In this document: piece by piece, positions 35,002 to 44,880 of the stretch | How positions within the stretch are numbered: the stretch's first letter is position 1 | Layout: every line of letters begins with the position of its first letter | NCBI GenBank assembly: GCA_028641055.1 | Contig: CM054061.1 | Location: 53,300,081 to 53,364,080, forward strand | DNA from: Alopecurus myosuroides | Lineage: Eukaryota > Streptophyta > Magnoliopsida > Poales > Poaceae | Reading direction: 5' to 3' | DNA length: 64,000 nucleotides | Position numbers and translations under genes: made by a program | Notes under the pieces: model-generated | What the model was told of the DNA's origin: nothing | What the model saw: the letters and a program-made list of their open reading frames with translations, nothing else | The model's database searches: none

Positions 35002-36046
35002 ATGGTGTTTGTGTATCGCATCTTGCGTTCGATATATGCATGTAATGGATATATTAGTATGTAATGGATATATTATTATGTAATGGATATTATTTCTATA
35101 TTAATTCCTAGCTATATTATTTCTATATTATGTCAAACACACATTTCAAAACAATCAAACAAAAACACATCAAGAAAACAAACAAAAACACATCAAGAAA
35201 ACAAAACAGAAAAACTACCGTTTCTATATATCTATTCACCAAAAACTACTGTTTCTATATCTGTTCACCAAAAATAAATCTAGAGGTCCAAAAATTAATC
35301 TAAGCCAGGAAAACATAGATCTAGTCAATACCAAACTCATCCAGTTGGATTTACTTCAAAATACATTTTTGAACTCATTCTAAACATAATAGAAGAGCCT
35401 ACTGGTCTTTTATTAAAAAGGATGGTATTTTCATTTGGTTGTTGACCTTGATGTGAGGCTAAGTGCTATGGATAGATCTTTTCAATATCTATCCAGAACA
35501 TTTTAGTTTGTCCATTTTGGTTATGTATTTTAAAAGTTAGGTTCAAATCATTCTCACAGATAGTCATTGCTAAAACAGTTCTTGTGCCAAAATAATAGTC
35601 GAAACTTGGATCTGCAAATTTTATATGGTTTAGATTTCATATGGTTTGGTTCATGAATTTTATCTGATTTTATTTTGCATTTAGGAAAGGGGAAAATGAA
35701 TTAGTTTTATTTTCTTGAATTTTTTGATATATTATTTATATTTTTAAGATTTTAAAATGTATTAGTTTTATTTTTCTGAATATTTTGATATATTAATAGT
35801 ATTTTTAAGATTTTAAAATGAATTAGTTTTATTTTTCTGAATATTTTTTTAGAAATAATACAAATTAAAAAGTTAATGTTTATTTATTTATTCAAAATTA
35901 TTAATTAATCATTATTTTTGTTTATTAAAAGATTTATTTGAAATTCAGACAATAAAGAAATGTGGCATCGACCAACATGTTAATAGTATTGATATGATAT
36001 TAGTATCACATACATGCGTGCGAAACATTTGGATGCGGGACGGGAT
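35002..36046. other. AT-rich filler of the exonuclease-bearing CACTA element
   Basis: A-rich and T-rich repeats (ATTTTAAGATTTTAAAATG-type words near 35740-35820) with no coding sequence. It probably includes the 3' untranslated region of the exonuclease gene. Confidence 0.45.
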
Positions 36047-36099
36047 GGAACTCGGAAGTTAAGCGTGCTAGTGCTAGAGTAGTGGGAGGATGGGTGACC
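36047..36099 (+). ncRNA. 5S-rRNA-like segment inside the CACTA element
   Basis: About 53 bp match the central part of plant 5S rRNA as I remember it: GGAACTC, then GAAGTTAAGCGTGCT (box A region), AGAGTAGT (intermediate element) and AGGATGGGTGACC (box C). The 5' and 3' thirds of 5S are absent, so this is not a functional 5S gene. It keeps the parts that form the internal Pol III promoter. Confidence 0.7.
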
Positions 36100-36471
36100 A
36101 AGCGGTAAGTTTGACCACGAGTAAGAAATTTGACTAGAGATAATTGTAGTTAGACACTAAGCAAATAATAAAAATTCTGAAAAAAAAGAGAGAAAAATTG
36201 GAGTGAAAAAAAGGGATTGAAAAATAATTAGAAATCCAAATGAATTAAAGAAATAACGAAATAGCATGTAGTCCCGGTTCGTGTGGCCAACCGGGACTAA
36301 AGGTTCTCCGCCCCGGCGCACGCCACCCGCCCACGTGGACGGGCCTTTAGCCGCGGTTCGTAAGAGGGGGCGACTAAAGGGGGTCTTTAGTCGCGCATAT
36401 TTAGTCCCGGTTGCGCGGCCGGGATTAATAGCCTTTGCGAACTGGGACTATAGGGCTATTTTCTACCCGTG

Positions 36472-37017
36472 AAAGTAAAACCTGCAGGGGTGTTTCTACT
36501 AGCTGGCTAGTAAAACCGTGTCAAGGTAAGTAACCTTTACAAACCAACCGACCTTTTTCACCCTTCTTATTATTAAGGTAGCATTCCTCGGCGGTGAGTC
36601 GGGCTCTGCGCGCACACTGGCCGGGACGGGCAACGTAGGCAAGGTTGCCCTGTCATGATTGGAGACTTGGAGAACAGTCCCGGACTCCCGGTTTCAGTTT
36701 CGGTCGAGTGGCACGCTGTCCATGTTCGTCGTCGCGTTCAGCGAACAATGCATGATAAATAAACGAAACTGACACGTTCATGGTCATCATGCTGTGGCAC
36801 GCAGCTAGCGATGTCCAGCGTTCCAACCGCAGGCACTGTCGTTGCCAACTTAACTGTACCTAGTAATTTTAAACCGCAGGCACTGGGTCGACATCTCCGT
36901 ACCAATCTTCAACGTACGCGCAGAAAGCTAAAGAAATGCTGTATGTTTTGTCAACGGTCACCCAAGTCGGGCTGTCCCTACACACGCCTGATCCTCATCT
37001 GGATCGATCCATGTTGT
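36472..37017. other. Unassigned DNA
   Basis: No gene, terminal repeat or tandem repeat recognised between the CACTA end and the target duplication of the retro-insert. Confidence 0.4.
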
Positions 37018-38032
37018 AACTGTGTCGGGGTCCGGCCACCTAACGCGCCGGTACGCGGATTCACTTCCCCCCCTTCTTCCCCTCCCTCTGCTACAGTAGC
37101 TTTTGAGAGTCAACCGCCGCCGATGCTCGTTTCCGGCCATCCCCGCTGGTAGCTCCCGGGCTGGTTGGTATGGTGATGAGCTAGGGTACCGGCCCTCCTT
37201 GTACAGCAGTAGATTAGGAAGTAGTTGTTGGTTCTTTCCTTTCTTGTTGATGCAGTTGAGTTGTGGCATGTTGCTAATGGGGACTCGCCGACAGATGCGC
37301 CCGGGCCGCATATGTGGTATGCTGCTGCCTCTTCTCTTCCTGCTGCAGCTCCGGTGGTTGGAGCAGGGAAGGAAGGTCCAGGGAGCCGCGTCCTCTCTCT
37401 CTCATAAGTCCGAAGGCGGAGTTCTGGTTCAGTAGCTCGCCGCGTTCTTCTCCGGGAAGATTGGTGGATGGGGTCTTCTTCTTCCGCTGGACGGCCGTGG
37501 AGGCGAGGGGTGGAAGTTGGGAGCTCGTGTTTCTCCAATTTTTCAGGAGCGGTGGTTCGATCTCTTGCTGCATCTACGAGCAGATCAAGCACTGGCCTTA
37601 TCGGCTGCTGCTATCTATGGCCAAGACGGTGGCCAACTTTCAACCTCCATGGCGGAGGCTTGTCTGACCAGGCGCTGGAGCTCGGCTTCGAGGAGGATCC
37701 AAGTGGTGCGTCCCCGGATACTTCAAGACTGCCGGCGTCGATGGTCACTCGCTGGAAGGGAGAGTCTGAGCGATTCAAGGAGCTCCGTTCTCGGTGCCTA
37801 CGGTGCGTGGAGAACGCCGGCGAGGTGTGGCAGATGCACTCGAGGACCTGATTGCTTTTTCTCTTTTCGTCCTAGGGTGTTTTTTGTAAGCTTGCAGGAC
37901 CTCCTTTCGAATTATAGGTCTATAGGGCAAGGGATGACAAGGGCCTCTATGTACTTTGTACTGCCACGTGTGGTTGTATTTGTAGCTTAGGGGTTTCGAC
38001 CCCAATCTTTGTACAAAAAAAACTGTGTCGGG
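37018..38032 (+). mobile_element. Poly(A)-tailed retro-insert with 12-bp target duplication
   Basis: AACTGTGTCGGG occurs at 37018-37029 and again at 38021-38032. The 991 bp between them end in GTAC plus an A-run, as expected for LINE-mediated insertion on the plus strand. The GC-rich 5' part and T-rich 3' part look like a transcript, but no reverse transcriptase or other domain is recognisable in any frame. It could be a 5'-truncated LINE, a processed transcript or a chimera. Confidence 0.7.
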
Positions 38033-38219
38033 CCGGGTGCCCTCTGCGCGTCGCTGCCGTGTGTGTATCTCGCCGAAGAAACGTCCAGGAACGAAACAAT
38101 GGATCATGCGTCTGAGCCGGCCGGAGAATGAAGCTGGCTAGCAAGAAGCAACATACAACATGCTCCATACCATGTAAACCTGTGGGCGCGTGCTTCGCTG
38201 TACAAATTGGCAGCCAAAA

Positions 38220-38800
38220 ACCCATGTTTTGGGCTATAGGGGTAGATGGGGTCGGAAACCGGCAAAACGTAGACCTGTCACTTGTGGCTTCTGTCTCTTT
38301 TGTTCTGAATCTGAGACTTGTCACCATTCTTTGGGTGCCTTGTTGCCAAACCCTGTTATATCTGAAATCGTAGGCATCAATGTGGGCATAGACTTCGAAT
38401 CGGTTGCCAGGTGATGGATAAGTGAAACAAAGAACTCACATGTTAATTCTTTGTGTCCTGCAGTTCTTTGGTCGATTTGGAAATTGAGAAACGATATGTG
38501 TTTTCAAGGTTTAGCTTGGCCAGGTGTTCGGGACATATGGAGGAGGACTGCACTCGAGCTGGAGCAATGGAAGATACTGGCGCCTCCCTCTGCTGCCCCT
38601 CTCATCGCCGTGAACATCCTGAAGCTGAACAAGCTGCGAGGAAATCTTTTGCGGATAGCCTTGCGATGATGGCGCACTCGGGGGTTTTCCTGATCCTGAA
38701 GCTGCTCAAGAAGCAACCTTCCAGCGCCTACTCGCGAAGTTCCTTTCCAAGTCTCTGTAGTGGCCTTGTGTTGGGTGTTTCGGTGTTGTAACTATAAACC
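38220..38800 (+). pseudogene. LINE 3' fragment with zinc-finger reverse-transcriptase tail (zf-RVT), decayed
   Basis: In broken frames the sequence resembles the C-terminal part of plant L1-like reverse transcriptases: CGFCLFCSESETCHH near 38285, then LWSIWKLRNDMCFQG near 38464, typical of the zf-RVT region and its downstream segment. Stops and frame changes separate the pieces (for example the TGA near 38414). There is no catalytic RT core, so this is a 5'-truncated dead copy. Confidence 0.6.
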
Positions 38801-38829
38801 TGCTTGCCCCATACCTGTTCTCATAACAT

Positions 38830-40440
38830 GATGTTTTCAGGAGGGGATCCGGAGCCTCGGAGTCCCACCAACACGTTGGTGGTCCCATGGCATGTGTGTA
38901 CAAGTGTGTTTGTGGATTGTAGATGTCAAAGATTCCATTCCGGAGCGTGACCGTCTTCGCCGACACACATTCTCCTAGCGAGTTTCTGAACTTATAACTC
39001 GAAACTCGCGCTTTGGGTGAACCGGAGGGAATTATGAAGATTTAGATTATACCTTTGTTTTTGGTGTTTCTAGAGCCTACCCTAACACAATCAAGTAAAT
39101 ATTTTGACTTGTCTACCCTCTTCTGCTCCGGTCAATGGGTACAAAATAAGTTTGGCTTTTCTCCAGCGGGACTAGGGTTTCACCGGAGAGGGGCTCTGGA
39201 GTGTAAGAATCCCACCCAAATCTACATGTTGCCATACAATTGTGTTGTGGGTTGTAGATGTCCAATATTCGACTCCGGAGCGTAAACGGCTTCACCGGCA
39301 TCACCTTCTCTATAGCGAGTTTCTACACTTATAACTCAAAATTCCCGCTTCGGGCAAACCAGAAGGAATCTTGTGAAGGGTTGGAGTAGATCTTGATTTG
39401 GTTGCTCCTATGGAATACCCTAACACAACTAGAAAAAAATATCGACTTGTCTACCCACCTTCGACGCTGGTCAAAGGTAGGCGATAAGTTTGACTAGGCT
39501 CCCACGGAGCTATGGTTTCATCGGAGAGGTGCTCCCGAGCGTCGAAATCCCACAAAAAGCTAGGTGGTTTCATAACATGTGTGTATAAGTGTATTTAGGT
39601 TCTAGATGAACAATATTCCACACTGGGTTATATCCGGCTTCGACGGCATTCCCTTCTCTCTAGCGAGTTTGTGGACTTATGGCCCGAAATTTCTGCTTCG
39701 GTCAAACCAGAGGGAATCTTGTGAAGAGTTGGTGTATAATTATTTTTGGGTGTTCCTAGGGCTTACCCTAACATAACCAAGCAAAGGGTTCCACTTTTCT
39801 ACCCTTTTCAAGCGCCGGTCAAGGGGGGCGATAAGTTTGTCTAGGCTCCAGGTGGGCTAGGGTTTCGCCGGAGAGGGGCTCCGGAATCCCACCAAAACCT
39901 AGGTGGTGCCATGTCATGTGTGTACAAGTGTGTTTTGGGTTTTACATTTCTAATATTCCACTCCGAAGCATGATCATCTACACCGACACCCCCTTCTCAC
40001 TAGGTAGTTTATGGACCTAAAGCCCGAAACTCCCGCTTCAGGCGAACCGAAGGGAATCTTGTGAAGAGTTGGGGTAGAACTTTGTTTTTGGTGTTCCTAG
40101 GGCCTACCCTAGCATAACAAAGCAAAGGGGTCTACTTTTCTGCCCTCTTCCGGCTCCGGTCAAGAGGGTAGATGATAAGATTGACTAAGCTCATGTGAGG
40201 CTATGGTTTCGCCGGAGAGGGGCTCCAAAGCATCAGAATCCCACCAAAATCTAGGTGGTGACATGGAATGTGTGTACAAGTGTTTTTGGATTGTAGATGT
40301 CAAAAATTCCACTCTGGAGCGCTACTGGCTTCACCGGCATCCCCCTTAACGAGTTTCTAAACTAACAGCCTGGAACTCCCACTTCGGGCGCGGAGGCAAT
40401 CTTATGAAGGGTTGGGATAGACCTTTCTTTTAGATGTTCC
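38830..40440 (+). repeat. Five degenerate monomers related to the 355-bp satellite
   Basis: Units of about 336-353 bp begin near 38893, 39236, 39572, 39916 and 40269. They share with the 10-21 kb array, in the same order: ACAAGTGTGTTT..GTAGATG.CAAAGATTCCA, CTTCACCGGC, CTCTAGCGAGTTT, GGAATCTTGTGAAGAGTT, TACCCTAACACAA and CTCCAGCGGGACTAGGG. Orientation is the same. Divergence between units is far greater than within the large array. Confidence 0.85.
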
Positions 40441-40780
40441 TTGCTGGATATATGTCTAAAAGGCAACAATATTTATACATCTGTTTTATAATCATGATTC
40501 ATATTACTATGCTATAACTGACGTGGTTCCTGAATATAAGATTTACAGGAAAACTCATGCTCACGTGTAGTAACATGAACACAGAAAAAACCCTAGTCTT
40601 GTCTTTTACGACTAATTCATTGGATGTTTGATGACTATATTTTCCTTGTCATGGATATTGTTTATTTCAACATCAACAAATAGCATAATGTTGGAAGGGA
40701 ACAATATGGCTTGCTATTCTCTAAGTAAATTGATACGCTAACAATAGTAGAAAACTGAGTATTAGAGATCGTTCATACAT
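40441..40780 (+). mobile_element. Copia LTR-like fragment (low confidence)
   Basis: It begins TGCTGGATATATGTCTAAAA and resembles, from memory, the start of BARE/Angela-type LTRs, including the later words ATGCTATAACTG and GTCATGGATATTG. It is truncated and abuts the degenerate satellite. Neither an LTR end nor internal sequence is seen. Confidence 0.35.
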
Positions 40781-41518
40781 ACGTTTTTCACTTGAAAAAA
40801 AGAACAGGATAAAAAACGACACCCGTTAGCCGGTTTGTGTAGATAATCCAACTCTAAAGAAAAATCTGGCTCTAATAAAAGCCCATCCGTAGCGGGCTAA
40901 AATAGACACAACCTCCCAAAATCCCTGAGACTACTACGAAACACAGCCGGCTCGGTTGGATGCATTATGTGAGACGGCCTATATTATGGAGGGTCTCAGA
41001 AATGTTGTGCGTTGATAACGGCTGCCTCCGCGTACTCTAGTTTTAGAGGCGGCTCGTACGATAAACCGCCTTGTAGGGTGGCTGTGAAACTATTTATGTT
41101 TGTGATAACCTTGTTGACACACACCACAGTTGCCATAACCAGATGTACAAACTTGGGAGCTCGGTCCCTCCGTAGTTATTTGGAGCTTCTGTTATCTCAC
41201 AGGTGCGTCATTTTTTGTGTGTGTGCAGTCAGCCGGGTCGGCGCCGTCGGTGAGTACTGCCTGCGGCGGCGGCACGACTGACGGGTGCCCTTAGGTGCGA
41301 TGTAGCACAGGGGTGGCGGCGCGAGAATAAGTGGGACCGGCAGCGTCATAGATAAGAGGTGTCGCTGGCTGACGCAGCCAAAAATATTGGGGCCAGCGTC
41401 GGCTCGGCCGAGTTGATAAGAGTGTAATAGATGGGGATCCGGGTGACTAGCCAAAATATTGCTGAACCTCTATGGAGGAAAGTATATTATTGCTTAATTG
41501 AAATTACTTAAGTAGTTA
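40781..41518. other. Unassigned DNA
   Basis: No gene or known repeat recognised. The GC-rich patch at 41220-41300 encodes nothing identifiable. Confidence 0.4.
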
Positions 41519-41643
41519 TATACCCGTTTCAAAATACTTGACTTTAATTTATCTAACTATAGATGTATCTAGACATATTTTAGTGTATAGATATATCTAC
41601 ATTTGGTCAAACAGAGGTCAAATATTTTGGAATGGAGGGAGTA
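41519..41643. mobile_element. Stowaway-like MITE
   Basis: The right end TATTTTGGAATGGAGGGAGTA and the decayed left end TACCCGTTTCAAAATA are inverted. Internal words such as GATGTATCTAGACATATTTTAGTG are typical of Triticeae Stowaway elements. It is flanked by TA. Confidence 0.7.
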
Positions 41644-41806
41644 GTTAATTAACTCGAACACAAATTCGTAGTGGTGTCCAGAGGGCCTCCCGAAATTGTT
41701 AATTCGTTGACAACTTCAGACTAGCTCGAGCACCTTAGAAACCCAAACATTGCAATTACAACCGCGATGAGTATAACGACCGCACCGACTGCATACTGCA
41801 GACTCA

Positions 41807-43342
41807 TGATACTTTGGGGGCGTGTTGTTCGTTAGGTTACTCCAAAGGTGGAGTTTGATGTAGAATAACGGCAAGCTTTCACATGAAATTAACCAAGGTT
41901 ATCGAATCCAGGAGGACATGGAAGTTCTTCAGAAGGTTGTCAGTGGCGCAACTGACGTGGAACCTGCACAAAACAAACAAACTACTTTTCCCCCAATGAA
42001 ACAGAGAGGTTGTCAATCTCTCTGATCTTGCTGAAAACAAAGGGATTAAAAGTATGGTGAAGAAAACAGTGATGATTGCAAGAAACAGTAGAGAACAGTA
42101 TGATTGCAGTTGGTGATTTAACAATATGAGGAAAATGGACCGGGGTCCACGGTTCACTAGTGGTGTCTCTCTATAAATATTTCTACCATGTTGGGTAAAC
42201 AAATTACAGCTGGGAAAACAACAAATAATGAAGACATGACAATGCAATATATGACAAGATGTTCACTATTTGATTTAACAGGGCATTACAACAAAGTACA
42301 TAGACTTGCTATCCAGTGCATCTATGCCTAAATAATCCACCTTCGGGTCAGCATCCGCATCACTTCCAGTATTAAGTTAATAACAACATATTATCGCATG
42401 AAGTATTGTGTGTAATGTAAACAATACAAAAGACACATAGACTAAGCATCATTATTTTATCCCTAGTGGCAACAGCACATCCAGAATCGTGCATGTTTTA
42501 GTCACTCAAACGCTGATTTCTGAAGACATTAACCCACTATCGAGCATAAATACTCCCTCTTGGAGTCACAAGCATCTACTTGGCCAAAGCATCTACTAGC
42601 GGTGGAGAGCATGCAAGATATAAAACAACATAGACATATGGATAAATAAACAAGTTGCTCATAGTATCACTATTCGTTGGATCCCAGCAAACAGATCATG
42701 TCGTATTACATAACGATGATCTTGATCATGTAGGGAAGCTCAAAAGATCTAAAAATGGTAGCACAAAGTGGAGAGACTGCCATATAGCTACCGCTATGGA
42801 CCCGTATTCCAAGGATGAACTACTCACGCATAACTCCGGAGGCAGGCATGGCGGTGTAGAGCCCTCCGGTGATGATTCCCCTCTCCGGCAGGGTGCCGGG
42901 AAGAGCTTCAGAACCCTCCCGAACTAGGGTTGACAAAGGCGGCGGCGTCTGGATGTTTCGCACTTTCTCGATCACGTATTTAGGTTTTTAAAGGCAGAAG
43001 AAATATATAGGCGAAAGGGCGGCGTCGCTTGCCACCCGAGGGGCCCACACCACAGGAGGGCGCCGGCCAGGGGTGGGCCATGCCCTGGCGTGGCCGCCTC
43101 CTGGGTCATTGCTCCTCCCCTTAGGGCTTCTAGAGCCTTCTGGTGTATTATGTACGTACACCAATTTTCGTCCAATTCCGAGAAAAAATAGCAGAAAACA
43201 GAAACTGGCATTGTGGCATCTTGTTAATAGGTTAGTCCCAGAAAATGCATAAAAATGCTATAAAGTATAAACAAAACATGTGCCAATTGATATAATAACA
43301 ACATGGATCATCAAAAATTATAGATACATTTGAGACGTATCA
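41807..43342 (-). repeat. Athila-lineage LTR, minus strand (LTR A)
   Basis: Read on the minus strand it starts TGATACGTCTCAAATGTATC and carries features shared with LTRs B and C: ACAAGATGCCAC, GGAATTGGACGAAA, and a CTCCGG-rich TATA-proximal part. The other end is placed at GTATCA (41807), or alternatively 41815. Flanks (ACTCA, ATGAA) do not match, so I cannot call a clean solo LTR. The lineage is inferred from the Asp-tRNA primer site linked to LTR C. Confidence 0.7.
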
Positions 43343-43777
43343 ATGAAATTCCTTTTCGAGAGCATATCTTTTTATCCTTTTCATCTTCATTACTGATGTG
43401 TCGGCCTTGATATTGTGTTCATGGAGGATATCGTCCAAATGAAGCTCCATTTCCATGTTTTCATCCTCGATTTTCTTCATTACTTCCTCCATCTTCTGGG
43501 CTGACTCGTGTGCTAATTCTGTTTTTATTTCGTCCTTCTTCATTGCTTCCTCCATCTTCCGGGTTGAGTTGTGTGCTAATTCTGCTTTTCTTTCGGCCTT
43601 CTTCATTGCTTCCTCCATCTTCAGGGTTGACACTTGTGCTAATTTTGCTTTTATTTTAGACTTCCTCATTGCTTCCACCATATTCCGCGTGGCCACCTCT
43701 GCTAGCTCTGCCTTCTCTACGGCCTTCTTCATTGCTTCCTCCATCTTTCGTGTTGCCTCTTGATCGAGCTCTAGCAT
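43340..43777 (-). pseudogene. Coiled-coil repeat ORF trapped between two LTRs
   Basis: A 145-codon frame of about 20-residue repeats (pattern TRKMEEAMKKAExKAELAH, at least four copies) predicts a continuous charged coiled coil. Its stop codon is the TGA at the first bases of LTR A, and its upstream side is cut 12 bp before LTR B, so both ends are probably artificial. I do not recognise the parent gene. It could be a piece of a host coiled-coil gene or of another transposon. The 60-bp periodicity is still clear at DNA level. Confidence 0.5.
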
Positions 43778-43789
43778 CTCTTTGGTATT

Positions 43790-44880
43790 TGATACATCAT
43801 AAACCTATCCTTAATTTCTGATGTTTCATGTTGTTTTCATGCCATTTGCTATATGTTTTCCTTACACTTTATGTCATTTTTATCGATTTCCGGGGACTAA
43901 CTTATTGACAAGATGCCATAGAGCCAGTTCCTATTTTCCGATGTTTTTAGTTTCAGAAAAGTTGTTCCGGAAATATTCTCGGAATTGGAAAATTTGAATC
44001 TCGGAAGTCTTGGAATTACCGAAGGTTCCACGGAGTCCCGAAGAGGCCCGGAGGGGGGCCACACCGCCCCCTGGGCGCACCTGGGGGTGTTGTGGGCCCC
44101 TCGGGCGCCCACCGCCATCGCTCTTTCGCCTATATATTCCCCTCGAATAGTAAACCCGAAAAAAATACCACTTTTCCACGAAAAACACTCGAGACCGCCA
44201 TCATTGTCAACCCGAGATCGGGAGGGTTAAGGAATTCTCCCCAGCACCCTGCCAGGAGGGGAAATCATCACCAAAGGGCTCTACACCACCATGCCCGCCT
44301 CCGGAGTGATGCGTGAGTAGTTCATCCTTGGACTACGGGTCCATAAAAGTAGCTAGATGGTTGTTCTCTCCTCTTTATGCCTCATGTTTGGATCTCGTGA
44401 GCTTCCTCACATGATCGAGATCATCTTATTGTAATGCTACATGTTGTGTTTGATGGGATCCGATGATTATTGAATGATATGTCTCTTGATTATCAGTCTA
44501 TCATGTTATCTTCATGTGTATGTTATTTATGATCTTGCATGCTCTCCATTATTAGTAGATGCTCTGGCCAAGTAGATGCTAGTGACTCCAAGAGGGAGTA
44601 TTTATGCTCGATAGTGGGTTCATGCCTCCTTTGCATCTGTGCTCGAGTGACAGAAACGTGAAGGATGGAGGATGTGTTGTTGCCATTAGGGAGAAAACTA
44701 CGATGTTTACTTTGTTTGCATTGTTTACATTACACACTTTTCTTACTGCGATTATCCGTTTCTTGCAACTTAATACCCAACGTTTGTTCGGATGATATTC
44801 GGAGGGTGGATTATTAGTCATAGATGTAGTTGGATGACGGTCTATGTATTTTTTGTAATGCCCGCATTAATATCATAGTA
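43790..44880 (+). repeat. Athila-lineage LTR, plus strand, 3'-truncated (LTR B)
   Basis: It starts TGATACATCATAAACC and runs parallel to LTRs A and C (ACAAGATGCCATAGAGCCAG, GAAATATTCTCGGAATTGG, GGGAGGGTTAAGGAATTC, GTGAGTAGTTCATCC). It stops near 44880 without the normal LTR end and passes directly into sequence typical of the 3' internal region. The exact junction is uncertain. Confidence 0.65.

Larger units (their letters stand above)
33895..36471 (+). mobile_element. Non-autonomous CACTA element carrying an exonuclease gene
   Basis: Left terminus CACTGGTAGAAAAAAGGC; right terminus, read inward, CACGGGTAGAAAATAGCC; both flanked by AAA (33892-33894, 36472-36474). Subterminal TTTAGTCCCGGTT and CGCGACTAAAG motifs lie at 33965-34135 and 36270-36450, as in grass CACTA families. 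No TNP2 or TNPA sequence is inside. The cargo is a complete two-exon 3'-5' exonuclease gene plus AT-rich filler with a 5S-like segment. It would need transposase in trans. Confidence 0.8.

Noticed and set aside
36030..36120. Functional 5S rRNA gene
   Set aside because: Only the central part matches; both ends of the 120-nt gene are missing.
36811..37990. Several overlapping open frames of 100-160 codons at 36.8-38.0 kb
   Set aside because: They overlap on both strands, have low-complexity translations and no domains; the poly(A) insert structure explains the region better.
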